A stretch of DNA of 64,000 nt. Source: Paenibacillus albidus (GTDB taxonomy: Bacteria; Bacillota; Bacilli; Paenibacillales; Paenibacillaceae). This document shows, one piece after another, positions 50,662 through 58,207 of this stretch (position 1 is the stretch's first letter; each line of letters starts with the position of its first letter). Made by a program: the position numbers and the translations under genes. The DNA lies in contig NZ_BMKR01000003.1 of NCBI RefSeq assembly GCF_014644435.1, positions 186,001 to 250,000 of the forward strand, read 5' to 3'. The notes under the pieces were generated by a model. It made no database searches. It worked only from the letters and a program-made list of their open reading frames with translations, and was not told the DNA's origin.

Positions 50662-51714
50662 TTATTCATGCTTTTCGAAGTTATTTTGAATTCTGTCATA
50701 TTTCGCCATAATCTCCTCAAGGGCCCGCTTCATCTCCTGTACCAGCTCCGGCGGTTCCTGCACCGTCGCTTCACTGCCGAGGACAATCACAAAACGTGCA
50801 AGGAACGGCAGTTCGACCTTTGCAACAGAACCTGCAAGCCAGCCGCTGCCATCCTCGCGGATATGCAGCTGGGGCGCTGTCCACAGCTCCGCCTCGCATC
50901 GTTGAACGCCAGTCTTTCCCAGCTGCACAAGGAGTGTTAGCTGCTCCCTTCTCTCAGGTTGCTCTGGCCGGGGGCCCCGGCCCCCCACTCCCTCTTGCCT
51001 CTGTTCCTGTCCCAACCCCGGCATAAACAACTCCCTGTTGCCCAAGTGGATATGGCGAAGATCCAGCGGCTCTATCCCGGAGGTATCATAGGCCGCCGAT
51101 AACATCCGGTCACAGCGAAAGATCCGGAGATCTCCGCGTTGGAAGCAATAAGCCGGACAATACCACAGACCGCCATGGGCGTAGATGCCAATGGGCTGAA
51201 TCAGCCTGCCGGCGGGCCGCTGCTCCTCTGCATCAGCTTTGGCATATTCAATCAGCAGCACTTTCTGCTGAACGGCGGCTTCAAGCAGCATGGACAGATG
51301 GGGAGACTCGGCTTGTCTTGTCGGGGTGACGAAATCCACCCGGTTCTTCATCTCATCAATCCGGTCCCTGACATCACCGGGCATGTAATGGTAGAACTTG
51401 TGCAGCGCGGATGAAGACGCCTCCTTAAAGGGAAGATCCGTATAATGGCGCAGTGCATGGTTGGCAAAAAATATAGCGACGGCCTCCTCCTCCGTGAACG
51501 CGATAGGCGGCAGAATCCGCTCATTGAGCACCTGATATCCGCCGTGAGGACCTACCTCGGAGTATAGCGGGACCCCCAGCTCACCCAGCTCCTGCAAATC
51601 CCTTAATATCGTCCGGGTAGATACCCCGAACTCATCGGCAAGCTCCTTGACAGTAAATTTGCGCTTCCGGTTGACGGTCATCATCAGTTCCAGAAGACGT
51701 TTCGATTTAGGCAT
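50662..51714 (-). CDS. YafY-type HTH/WYL-domain regulator
   Basis: The 350-residue protein has an HTH_11 winged helix (about 1-65: TVKELADEFGVSTRTILRDL, GPHGGYQVL), a connecting region and a WYL domain (about 140-225), followed by a WCX-like C-terminal domain. A low-complexity insert rich in Gln, Gly, Pro and Arg (about 233-258) breaks the last part and is unusual. WYL regulators often sense nucleic-acid-like or small-molecule ligands. It faces a VOC-family gene across a 31-bp palindrome that is its probable operator. Confidence 0.85.
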   Translation of the reverse strand: MPKSKRLLELMMTVNRKRKFTVKELADEFGVSTRTILRDLQELGELGVPLYSEVGPHGGYQVLNERILPPIAFTEEEAVAIFFANHALRHYTDLPFKEASSSALHKFYHYMPGDVRDRIDEMKNRVDFVTPTRQAESPHLSMLLEAAVQQKVLLIEYAKADAEEQRPAGRLIQPIGIYAHGGLWYCPAYCFQRGDLRIFRCDRMLSAAYDTSGIEPLDLRHIHLGNRELFMPGLGQEQRQEGVGGRGPRPEQPERREQLTLLVQLGKTGVQRCEAELWTAPQLHIREDGSGWLAGSVAKVELPFLARFVIVLGSEATVQEPPELVQEMKRALEEIMAKYDRIQNNFEKHE

Positions 51715-51815
51715 TGGTTAGCGCTCCATTTTATTTTTTATTATATAAATTGAACTTGTAATTCTTCTATTTGGGTGAGCGTGACTACGGTGAATGTTTG
51801 GACTTCCGGCCGCTG

Positions 51816-51870
51816 TTGTCCACAGATTTCTTTATTTATACCGCTCTACACGGTTGAAATCTGTAGACAA
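51816..51870. promoter_or_regulatory. Long imperfect hairpin in the WYL gene leader
   Basis: ACAGATTTC (51822-51830) and GAAATCTGT (51856-51864) pair perfectly. The stem extends outward through TTGTC/GACAA with a single unpaired base on each side and further weak GC pairing. It lies in the 5' leader of the minus-strand WYL gene. Function is unknown; an RNA structure or a protein site is possible. Confidence 0.4.
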
Positions 51871-51947
51871 AGGCGGTCGCTACCGCTCCTCCAGTTCCAA
51901 AATCCCCCTCCGTCACTGTTCCCATTTTCTTATTTTCAGGTTCAATT

Positions 51948-51978
51948 TATAATAGTGACAATAGTTGTCACCATTATA
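51948..51978. promoter_or_regulatory. 31-bp palindrome with TATAAT cores
   Basis: TATAATAGTGACAA, spacer TAG, TTGTCACCATTATA: the arms match at 13 of 14 positions. Each arm ends in TATAAT, so -10 boxes of divergent promoters are embedded in the dyad. On the minus strand TTGTGC lies 18 bp from one TATAAT. It is the obvious operator for the divergent WYL and VOC genes. Confidence 0.6.
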
Positions 51979-52039
51979 GGATAGAATAGGATTCAAGCAC
52001 AACAGCCAGACTCAATTTAAACTTAAGGAGAGATTAGAC

Positions 52040-52465
52040 ATGACTGTACAATTGATTCCCTATCTTACGCTGAATGGAGAAGCACGCAACGCCATTGCTT
52101 TTTATGAACAGGCGATGGGTGCAAAGGTTCTGTCGGCACAGACTTTTGGAGAAGGACCCGCGAGCCCGGAGAAACCTATGGATGAGGTCGTAAAAGGCTG
52201 GATCGCACATGCTGTACTCAAGATCGGGGAGACCGTTATTTTTATAGCGGATGCCGAGCCGGGTCAGATACAAGCGGAAGGAACCCGGTTGACTCTCTGC
52301 ATTACAACGGACGATGCACAGACTACACGGGTTTTCTATGAAAATTTGCAGGAGGGCGGCACCATCCTCCATCCCCTGGAGCAGACCTATTTCAGTCCGG
52401 CCTATGGCATGGTCACCGACAAGTTCGGTGTAACCTTCCAGGTCTTCACGAACAGACCCAATTAA
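52040..52465 (+). CDS. VOC-family (PhnB/glyoxalase-like) protein
   Basis: The 141-residue protein of the 3-dmu-9_3-mt/PhnB type begins VQLIPYLTLNGEARNAIAFY and has the conserved AHAVLKIGETVIFIAD and MVTDKFGVTFQVF segments. Metal-binding residues are not evident for certain, so an enzymatic role is uncertain. GGAG lies upstream of ATG 52040. It is divergent from the WYL regulator and ends at a terminator. Confidence 0.88.
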   Translation: MTVQLIPYLTLNGEARNAIAFYEQAMGAKVLSAQTFGEGPASPEKPMDEVVKGWIAHAVLKIGETVIFIADAEPGQIQAEGTRLTLCITTDDAQTTRVFYENLQEGGTILHPLEQTYFSPAYGMVTDKFGVTFQVFTNRPN

Positions 52466-52490
52466 GACCTCGTCCCTGCATCCCTGCAAG

Positions 52491-52532
52491 GCTGTCCCGA
52501 AGTTATGAAAATGGCTGACGGGCAGCTTTTTT
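52491..52532 (+). terminator. Intrinsic terminator
   Basis: GCTGTCCCG (52491-52499) and CGGGCAGC (52519-52526) pair with one bulged T, followed by TTTTTT. It ends the VOC gene. Confidence 0.75.
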
Positions 52533-52561
52533 CTTTTTTTTACAGCGCAATTAGAGAAATA

Positions 52562-52590
52562 TTGACCGTTGTATGATTAAGGTTTATCAT
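52562..52590 (+). promoter_or_regulatory. Promoter of the HTH/TPR regulator gene
   Basis: TTGACC (52562-52567) and TATCAT (52585-52590) are spaced by 17 bp. Since the -10 lies inside a possible upstream extension from ATG 52573, that extension cannot be part of the protein made from this promoter. Confidence 0.75.
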
Positions 52591-52644
52591 TGTAACTGTG
52601 AACCTATTATTCTATTTTATGGAATATTGAAGGGTGGTGTTAAC

Positions 52645-54039
52645 TTGGAGCCTACAGTCACAATTCGTGATCATTTAGCGGCCTATCTGGCGAAACAGGG
52701 GATGTCGATTAATCAGTTTGCAATCCTGTCCGGTATTAATTCGGGAACACTCAGCCGAATTATCAATGGCAACCAGCCGATAGCTATGGGCCATCTCGAA
52801 CAGATCACCAGGGGAATGGGCCTTGCGGAAGACTATTTTTATAATCTGTATGTCGATGAGTGTTTTTTTCACTCTGCACCCACATGGCGGCGGCTGCGGC
52901 CATTTATTGTGCGCGCTGCAGCCGCCGGGCGTCTGGATTGCATTGAGCGAATCGTTGGAATCCTGCTGGACAATCTCGCTTATGCCCCCATGCTGTTTGA
53001 GGTGGCAGAAGAATTGTACCAGCAAGGGAACAAGGGCGCAGCCGCATTATTATATGAAAATGTGAGTGCCAGCGAGCGCTACCAGCATTCCGAACGGCTG
53101 GCAGTCTGCCAATACCGTTTGTTCCTGATTGCCTTGGGTGACGATCAGAATGTCAATATGCGGGCTGCCAATCAATTTGAAGCATATCTGGACCGACTGG
53201 ATGAAGCCGATCAGTTGGATGCATTGAAACATTTGGCTGATCTATATAGTTCATTGCATCAATGGAGTAAAGTGAATGAACTGGCTAAAGAATTGTACCG
53301 GCGTGCTTCAATTCAATATAACCTTAGGTACCGTTCGGAATACAAATCCAGCAGGGGGAAGATGCCTGCGAGACCACTCTGTTATTATATTTTATACTCG
53401 CACCTTCTCCGTTCGGTTGTGTACGAAGGGGCAGGGGACTATGTACAGGCATTGGAGATTGTGTCACTCTACGCAGATGAAAGCTGGATCCGGGAAGACA
53501 CCGAGGAAGTGAAGCGTACAGTTAAGCAGTTCCAGGAATGGGCCACCGCCAACACCTATTTATACCGCATGATGGCGGGTCAGCAAGAAGTCCTGCCTGA
53601 ATATGTCGAATATATCTCAACCCAACCGAATGAAATATTCACCGCTCTCTACAAAATTATTCAATCAGCCAACCAATATTACTGGAATGTGGATCATATT
53701 CTGGAGCGTTTCTCTACATACATTCCCTACCGGATACACCGCACGGAGTTCGGCGATTATAATCAGCAGATTATGGCCGACCAACATGCCAGATTCCTTG
53801 CCGAGCTGGCAACCTATTACTTACATAACAACCGATGTGGTGGCATAGATTTCATTCTTCAAAGTTTGGAATTCTCCGCTAAAATTAATAATGAGAGTAT
53901 TGTTATTCAATGTGTGGATTTATTTGAACAATACCGCTATGCAGCAGGGGAAGAAGAGCAGAAGAAATACAAACTTCTTATCAGGGAGGTGCAGAGTTAC
54001 AATGAAAAAAGGACGTATAAAGTCACTAGTTTTTGTTAG
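52645..54039 (+). CDS. RRNPP-type HTH/TPR quorum-sensing regulator
   Basis: The 464-residue protein has an N-terminal Cro/CI helix-turn-helix (about 5-60: DHLAAYLAKQGMSINQFAIL, SGINSGTLSRIINGNQPI) followed by about 400 residues of helical TPR-like repeats (LDNLAYAPMLFEVAEELYQQ, YLDRLDEADQLDALKHLADL, QALEIVSLYADESW). This is the PlcR/NprR/AimR architecture, in which the repeats bind a short imported peptide. TTG 52645 follows GGGTGG by 5 bases and lies downstream of the promoter. Its last 38 bp overlap a gene for a 43-residue secreted peptide, the classical regulator-pheromone pairing. The regulated genes are unknown; the Spo0E-like gene is a candidate. Confidence 0.82.
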   Translation: MEPTVTIRDHLAAYLAKQGMSINQFAILSGINSGTLSRIINGNQPIAMGHLEQITRGMGLAEDYFYNLYVDECFFHSAPTWRRLRPFIVRAAAAGRLDCIERIVGILLDNLAYAPMLFEVAEELYQQGNKGAAALLYENVSASERYQHSERLAVCQYRLFLIALGDDQNVNMRAANQFEAYLDRLDEADQLDALKHLADLYSSLHQWSKVNELAKELYRRASIQYNLRYRSEYKSSRGKMPARPLCYYILYSHLLRSVVYEGAGDYVQALEIVSLYADESWIREDTEEVKRTVKQFQEWATANTYLYRMMAGQQEVLPEYVEYISTQPNEIFTALYKIIQSANQYYWNVDHILERFSTYIPYRIHRTEFGDYNQQIMADQHARFLAELATYYLHNNRCGGIDFILQSLEFSAKINNESIVIQCVDLFEQYRYAAGEEEQKKYKLLIREVQSYNEKRTYKVTSFC

Positions 54040-54133
54040 TCTGGCTCTATTAATTATTCTTCCAGCCGGAATTATTGGGAGCACCGATCTTCAATTGTTA
54101 ATTCAACTCATGGGGCATGGATTAGGAGGCTAA
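54002..54133 (+). CDS. Candidate signalling-peptide precursor
   Basis: The 43-residue protein has a basic start MKKGRIKSL, a hydrophobic core (about 9-26) and a short polar/glycine-rich tail ending QLMGHGLGG. That fits a secreted pro-peptide cleaved to a 5-10 residue pheromone. AGGGAGGTG lies 12 bases before the ATG. It overlaps the regulator gene by 38 bp in another frame, and a terminator follows 70 bp later. This position and form match PapR/NprX/AimP-type genes. The mature peptide cannot be fixed from sequence. Confidence 0.7.
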   Translation: MKKGRIKSLVFVSLALLIILPAGIIGSTDLQLLIQLMGHGLGG

Positions 54134-54203
54134 ATATAAGGTTCTATCCAGCTATAATCTGAAGGTTATCGTCTCAGGGAGATTTTTAGAATAAAATGTA
54201 AAA

Positions 54204-54234
54204 ACGCTCCGGTTAAACCGAGAGCGTCTTTTTA
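54204..54234 (+). terminator. Intrinsic terminator
   Basis: ACGCTC (54204-54209) with an inner CGGTT/AACCG stem pairs with GAGCGT (54222-54227), followed by CTTTTTA. It ends the regulator/peptide transcript. Confidence 0.85.
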
Positions 54235-54330
54235 TGGAAGCTAAACCCTGAAATTTTATAATGTGCCAAGTCCAATGCTCTATATTTTTACATTAATGTC
54301 TAAAATATTACACAAGGAGGCGAATCCAAC

Positions 54331-54531
54331 ATGGACAGTCCGGTACCGACCCGAATTCGCATTGAAAGAGCACGATATAAGCTTCACCAAATGCAGATGC
54401 AGTATGGCAGCTTCAATCATCCCAAGGTACTTCGGCAATCTGTAGCGTTGGATGAGCTGCTGAACCAATATAATCTCTCCTATCAACAAGAACAAGAAAG
54501 GCACACTGGTGCCAGGCTGCGCACAATCTGA
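54331..54531 (+). CDS. Spo0E-like sporulation phosphatase
   Basis: The 66-residue protein has two predicted helices and the family signature SVALDELLNQY (the SxxxD motif), preceded by RIRIERARYKLHQMQMQYG. Spo0E-family phosphatases remove the phosphate from Spo0A~P and so delay sporulation. AAGGAGG lies 9 bases before ATG 54331. It lies 100 bp downstream of the peptide-gene terminator, so it has its own promoter, but its closeness to the RRNPP regulator suggests a regulatory link. Confidence 0.82.
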   Translation: MDSPVPTRIRIERARYKLHQMQMQYGSFNHPKVLRQSVALDELLNQYNLSYQQEQERHTGARLRTI

Positions 54532-54602
54532 TAGAGTCATGTCAAAGTGGCGGGAACGGACCGAGGCGCGCTTATGTTCAAAGAATATACGATTTCCCCA
54601 TG

Positions 54603-54735
54603 CTTACGGACTCCGTTGCACCTATTCACGGAAATCCACTCCATTTACGCCTTACGGAGAGGTAATAAGAGCCCTAGGGTCCGTAAGTTCGGCTGAATGC
54701 GCCATATATAGAATATAAGGGCTGTAGGGTCCGCA
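54603..54735. repeat. Intergenic sequence with repeated GGGTCCG motif and long-range stem
   Basis: CTTACGGAC (54603-54611) is the exact complement of GTCCGTAAG (54679-54687). The stretch AAGAGCCCTAGGGTCCGTAAG near 54667-54687 recurs as AAGGGCTGTAGGGTCCGCAGG near 54718-54738. The region between the Spo0E-like gene and alkA (54535-54850) has no supported gene; it looks like a degenerate intergenic repeat of a type common in Paenibacillus. Confidence 0.4.
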
Positions 54736-54850
54736 GGTGTTCTGGAGGCGTTCCATTTCGGGCTTGAGCATGGCACGATATCCATTCTTTATTTCGGTCA
54801 AGTCCCCTTCTGTAATGGGGCATGAGTGGGTGGAATGGCTTTCGTACGGC

Positions 54851-55750
54851 TTAATACAAGGTCCGCCACAAATAAAATGTGGCATAGGCTTCCCAGCCCC
54901 GCCAGCCCGCAGACAGCTGCACAAGCTCTGCCGGAGTTGGCTTTTTGTCCATTCCCGTCAGTACCTTCACGGCATTTTGCAGCCCGACATCCCCTACCGG
55001 AAAAGAAGAGGGGTCGCGCAGGCATCTCATCCGCACATACTGTGCCGTCCAGGGCCCAATGCCGCGAATGGCCACGAGCTCCTTCTCCGCAGCTTCAGGG
55101 GACGGCAAGGACAGCAGGGCCTCCCGGCTCAGCTCACCGCGGGCCAGCAAAGCGGCAACCTCAAGAATCGTGCGGGCCTTGCTGCGGGTCAGTTGAAGGG
55201 TGCATAGCTCCTCCACAGATACGTCCAGCAAATCTTCCGGACGGGCAAAACAATAATACGTATGCCCCTCCCACTCCAAAGACCTCCCGTATTCCGCAGT
55301 TAACCGCTGCTTAAGCCGGTAAGCAAACGCCAGGTTGACCTGCTGCCCCAGAATCGCCCAGCTTAACGCTTCAAAGAGGTCCGGTATCCCTACAATCCGC
55401 AAACCATGGAAGCGTTCGGCGAGCGGCCCCAAAAGCGGATCTGCGGCTGCCAAGGTATAAAAGGGCGCAAGGTCACGATCCAGATCAAACCACTCCATAA
55501 TATAGCGGGCCAGCCACTCCTGCTGCTGTGCACCGGGCAGCTCGCCGTACAGCAGCCTTACTTCCATACTGTCTCCGTCCGGGGCCGTCACCCGGATCAA
55601 AACCGGTGAACCCTCCAGTACAAACAGCCGCGTCACCCCCGCAGCGTCAGCCTGATGCAGACATTCCAGTGTAGAACGCTGCATATACTCCAAGCACAAA
55701 TTGAAGTCAAACAGCGCGGGCAGCGGCAGTCTAAAAAGCAAAACGCTCAT
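54851..55750 (-). CDS. alkA: DNA-3-methyladenine glycosylase II
   Basis: The 299-residue glycosylase has an N-terminal AlkA_N domain (about 1-105) and the helix-hairpin-helix core with LSWAILGQQVNLAFAYRLKQ, AIRGIGPWTAQYVRMR and the catalytic Asp in FPVGDVGLQ. It excises alkylated bases to start base-excision repair. Its start overlaps the ogt stop by 20 bp, so it is the last gene of an adaA-ogt-alkA operon induced by alkylation. Confidence 0.94.
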   Translation of the reverse strand: MSVLLFRLPLPALFDFNLCLEYMQRSTLECLHQADAAGVTRLFVLEGSPVLIRVTAPDGDSMEVRLLYGELPGAQQQEWLARYIMEWFDLDRDLAPFYTLAAADPLLGPLAERFHGLRIVGIPDLFEALSWAILGQQVNLAFAYRLKQRLTAEYGRSLEWEGHTYYCFARPEDLLDVSVEELCTLQLTRSKARTILEVAALLARGELSREALLSLPSPEAAEKELVAIRGIGPWTAQYVRMRCLRDPSSFPVGDVGLQNAVKVLTGMDKKPTPAELVQLSAGWRGWEAYATFYLWRTLY

Positions 55751-56288
55751 GTCCCACCGCCTTTACATTTCCTATCCCCTCCAGCTCCAGCAGCTCCTGC
55801 TTAAGCTTCAGGCCGCCCCGGTAGCCGGTTAAGGTGCCATTGGCGCCAATGATCCGGTGGCAGGGCAGAATAACGGGCAGCGGATTCTGCCCGTTGGCCG
55901 TGCCTACAGCACGTACCGCCTGCGGTCTGCCTATTAATATCGCCAGCTCCTTGTAAGTAGTCACCTCTCCATGCGGAATCGCAGCCAATCCGTTCCATAC
56001 CTCCTGTTGAAAAGGGGTTCCCCACAGGTCGAGAAGGATGCTCCCAAAACTAACCTTGTCTCCTCTAAAATATTCTTCCAGCAGTCTGACAGCGCCCAGC
56101 TCAATAAATATCTGCTCTCCTTCTATAAGCCGATACGAACCGGCGTACCGGTTCAGCCAGGCAGCCAGAGCCGGCTCTTCAGGCTGGACCTGTCCATAGG
56201 ATACGCGGATCAGCCCCTTGCCACTGGCCCACAGCGTCCACAGTCTATTCCCCAGCTTCAGGGTGTGATGGTATATGTTCTGCGTCAT
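55731..56288 (-). CDS. ogt: Methylated-DNA--protein-cysteine methyltransferase
   Basis: The 185-residue suicide repair protein takes a methyl group from O6-methylguanine onto Cys143 in LPCHRIIGANG. The helix-turn-helix segment GEVTTYKELAILIGRPQAVRAVGTAN is also present. The length fits AdaB/Ogt. GGAGGG precedes ATG 56288. It overlaps the upstream adaA gene by 44 bp and alkA by 20 bp. Confidence 0.95.
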   Translation of the reverse strand: MTQNIYHHTLKLGNRLWTLWASGKGLIRVSYGQVQPEEPALAAWLNRYAGSYRLIEGEQIFIELGAVRLLEEYFRGDKVSFGSILLDLWGTPFQQEVWNGLAAIPHGEVTTYKELAILIGRPQAVRAVGTANGQNPLPVILPCHRIIGANGTLTGYRGGLKLKQELLELEGIGNVKAVGHERFAF

Positions 56289-56856
56289 TCTTATTCCCTC
56301 CCTCGCATACTATCCGGTATTCTGTCGGTGCAAGACCTGCTTTCCGCTGAAACCATGCTGCAAAATGCGACGGCCCCCGCAGGCCGACCGCCTTTCCGAT
56401 GTCGGCAACCGTAAGCCCGCTGTCTTTCAGCAGTTCCCTGGCTTTATTCAGCCGTATCTGGTCAAGCCTGGCTGCAGGAGATTGTCCGGTTATCCGTTTA
56501 TAGGTTCTTTGCAGATGGAATGGACTTACCCCCAGCGGTTCAGCCAATGACTGAAGCGTCAGCCGCTCGGCGAAGCGGGCCTCGAGCATCGTATCCGCCT
56601 GTGCAGCCAGTACCGCATCGGGGCCCAGACGGCCGCCTGCGTCCGGCCTGCATCTTTTACAGGGACGGAAGCCTGCATGTACAGCCTCTTCCAAAGAGGT
56701 ATAAAACGTTACATTACTGGCCTTCGGCGTCCTTGCCCTGCAGGAGGGGCGGCAGACAATTCGGGTGGTCCGCACGCCTGTATAATAAACGCCGTCATAG
56801 GTGGGATCACGCCGGACTACCGATTGGTAGACCTCATCAAACATCAACGGATTCAT
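56245..56856 (-). CDS. adaA: Ada-type regulator/phosphotriester methyltransferase (AdaA)
   Basis: The 203-residue protein has the Ada zinc domain (about 5-75, Cys35, Cys39, Cys66 and Cys69 in CRPSC and CKRC) and an AraC-type double HTH (about 84-190: LTLQSLAEPLGVSPFHLQRT, GPSHFAAWFQRKAGLAPTEY). A methylated Cys turns it into an activator of its own repair operon. GAGGTG lies 8 bases before ATG 56856. TATACT about 25-30 bp upstream is a likely -10 with no good -35, as expected for an activated promoter. Confidence 0.94.
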   Translation of the reverse strand: MNPLMFDEVYQSVVRRDPTYDGVYYTGVRTTRIVCRPSCRARTPKASNVTFYTSLEEAVHAGFRPCKRCRPDAGGRLGPDAVLAAQADTMLEARFAERLTLQSLAEPLGVSPFHLQRTYKRITGQSPAARLDQIRLNKARELLKDSGLTVADIGKAVGLRGPSHFAAWFQRKAGLAPTEYRIVCEGGNKNDAEHIPSHPEAGE

Positions 56857-56994
56857 ATATAATCACCTCATACCGCCAGTATAAGCGATTTTGCTGGCCA
56901 TATGCAGCCCAAGGGAATAAGAACGCAAGATTACGACAGAGGGTGCTGCGTTTTCAATCCCGAGTCTTAATGGAGTTTATAATCCTGCCACACA

Positions 56995-57031
56995 CAAAAA
57001 AGCGCAGGTCTCCGCTCATTCGGAGACCTGC
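56995..57031 (-). terminator. Intrinsic terminator of kdgT
   Basis: GCAGGTCTCCG (57004-57014) and CGGAGACCTGC (57021-57031) pair perfectly around a 6-base loop. On the minus strand GCGCTTTTTTGTG follows, so it ends kdgT. Confidence 0.9.
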
Positions 57032-57055
57032 ACTCAGCAGCAGCTTGCGGTGTTA

Positions 57056-58057
57056 TTACACCGCTGCCTTTTTCGCCTTTATATCCACAGACTCTGCGGC
57101 TTGCGGGTTCTTCTTTTTCATATAGTCCGAGTAATAGGCCGTTATGACCGGCACCAGGATCGAAGTCACAATGACAGAGGCAGCAACCAGAGCGGTCGCG
57201 GCTTCGGCGGCAGGCAGGAACTCCGGCTTCATGTTAGCCACCAGCATAGGGTTCGCAACCGCTGCACCGGCGGTACTGGAAGCGGCCAGTCCGGCGGTAC
57301 CATTGCCGCGGCCAATGAATTTATCAGCAAGAATAAGCGGAATACCTGTTACCACGATAACAACTACACCCAAGAGAATGCCCAGCAGACCGGTATCCAC
57401 AATGACACCCAAATCGATGGAGCTTCCGAGTGCAAATCCAAAGAAAGGAATCAGTGTCTGGGTAGCTTTGCCAAAATAATCACGAAGATCATGATCCAGG
57501 TTGCCCAGAAGGAAGCCGATCAGGAATGGAAGCACGGCACCGACAAACAGATGTGGTTCAAACACAGCAACTCCGGTGCTGCCCAGGATCAGCATCGTAA
57601 CAAGCGGTCCGGACTCCAGCGACATCAGCACAAACGCACCGGACTCTTCTTTGGTGCCGTATTGCTGCATGATGGAAGCGTACAAACCGCCGTTGGTCAT
57701 ATCCATCGCGGAGATCAGGGCCAGAACGGACAGGCCGGCGAAGAATCCGGATTGAACCCCGCCCTCCGGCAGGAACTGGATGGCAATCATGGCCACAACC
57801 CAGGCCACGGCGATTTTGGTCAACACCAATGTGCCCGATTTCCGCAGTACAGTCCCTGTTGCACGGACATCAATAGCTGCCCCCATACAGAAGAACCAGA
57901 CCGCCAGAATAGGCACGGTTCCCGTCATCAGCCCCTTGGTGAAGCCGCCGAAGTATTCTCCTGCACCCGGGAAAGCGGTGTGTATAATGGCTCCAAGAAA
58001 CAACGGCACCAGCATCATCCCGCCGGGGATTTTATCCAACGTTTTTTTGATTTTCAT
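57056..58057 (-). CDS. kdgT: 2-keto-3-deoxygluconate permease
   Basis: The 333-residue membrane protein has ten or so spans and the KdgT family start [20 protein letters not shown] and core [12 protein letters not shown] and [15 protein letters not shown]. It imports 2-keto-3-deoxygluconate, a pectin breakdown product, with protons. It is the last gene of a minus-strand series after a TctC-type binding protein and an AraC regulator. No kdg catabolic genes are adjacent. AAAGGT lies rather far from the ATG. Confidence 0.92.
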   Translation of the reverse strand: MKIKKTLDKIPGGMMLVPLFLGAIIHTAFPGAGEYFGGFTKGLMTGTVPILAVWFFCMGAAIDVRATGTVLRKSGTLVLTKIAVAWVVAMIAIQFLPEGGVQSGFFAGLSVLALISAMDMTNGGLYASIMQQYGTKEESGAFVLMSLESGPLVTMLILGSTGVAVFEPHLFVGAVLPFLIGFLLGNLDHDLRDYFGKATQTLIPFFGFALGSSIDLGVIVDTGLLGILLGVVVIVVTGIPLILADKFIGRGNGTAGLAASSTAGAAVANPMLVANMKPEFLPAAEAATALVAASVIVTSILVPVITAYYSDYMKKKNPQAAESVDIKAKKAAV

Positions 58058-58207
58058 GAGATTATCATACCTTTCGTATTAACATATGAGGCGATAGTTT
58101 GTGAAAAAAGGCGCAAGCAATCCGTCCCCAGAGTCCCCGCTTTTGCCATAGAGTACCTACAGCAAGCGGCTCACTCAGGAGATTGTTTAATTGATGGCGT
58201 TTACATA

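Noticed and set aside
52573..52644. N-terminal extension of the RRNPP regulator from ATG 52573
   Set aside because: The -10 box of its promoter lies within the extension and no ribosome site precedes that ATG; TTG 52645 has GGGTGG.
52562..54133. Prophage arbitrium (AimR-AimP) system
   Set aside because: The architecture is similar, but no integrase, repressor or structural phage genes are in the window.
54652..54924. 90-codon minus-strand frame
   Set aside because: It overlaps alkA and the repeated intergenic region, with no ribosome site and biased composition.
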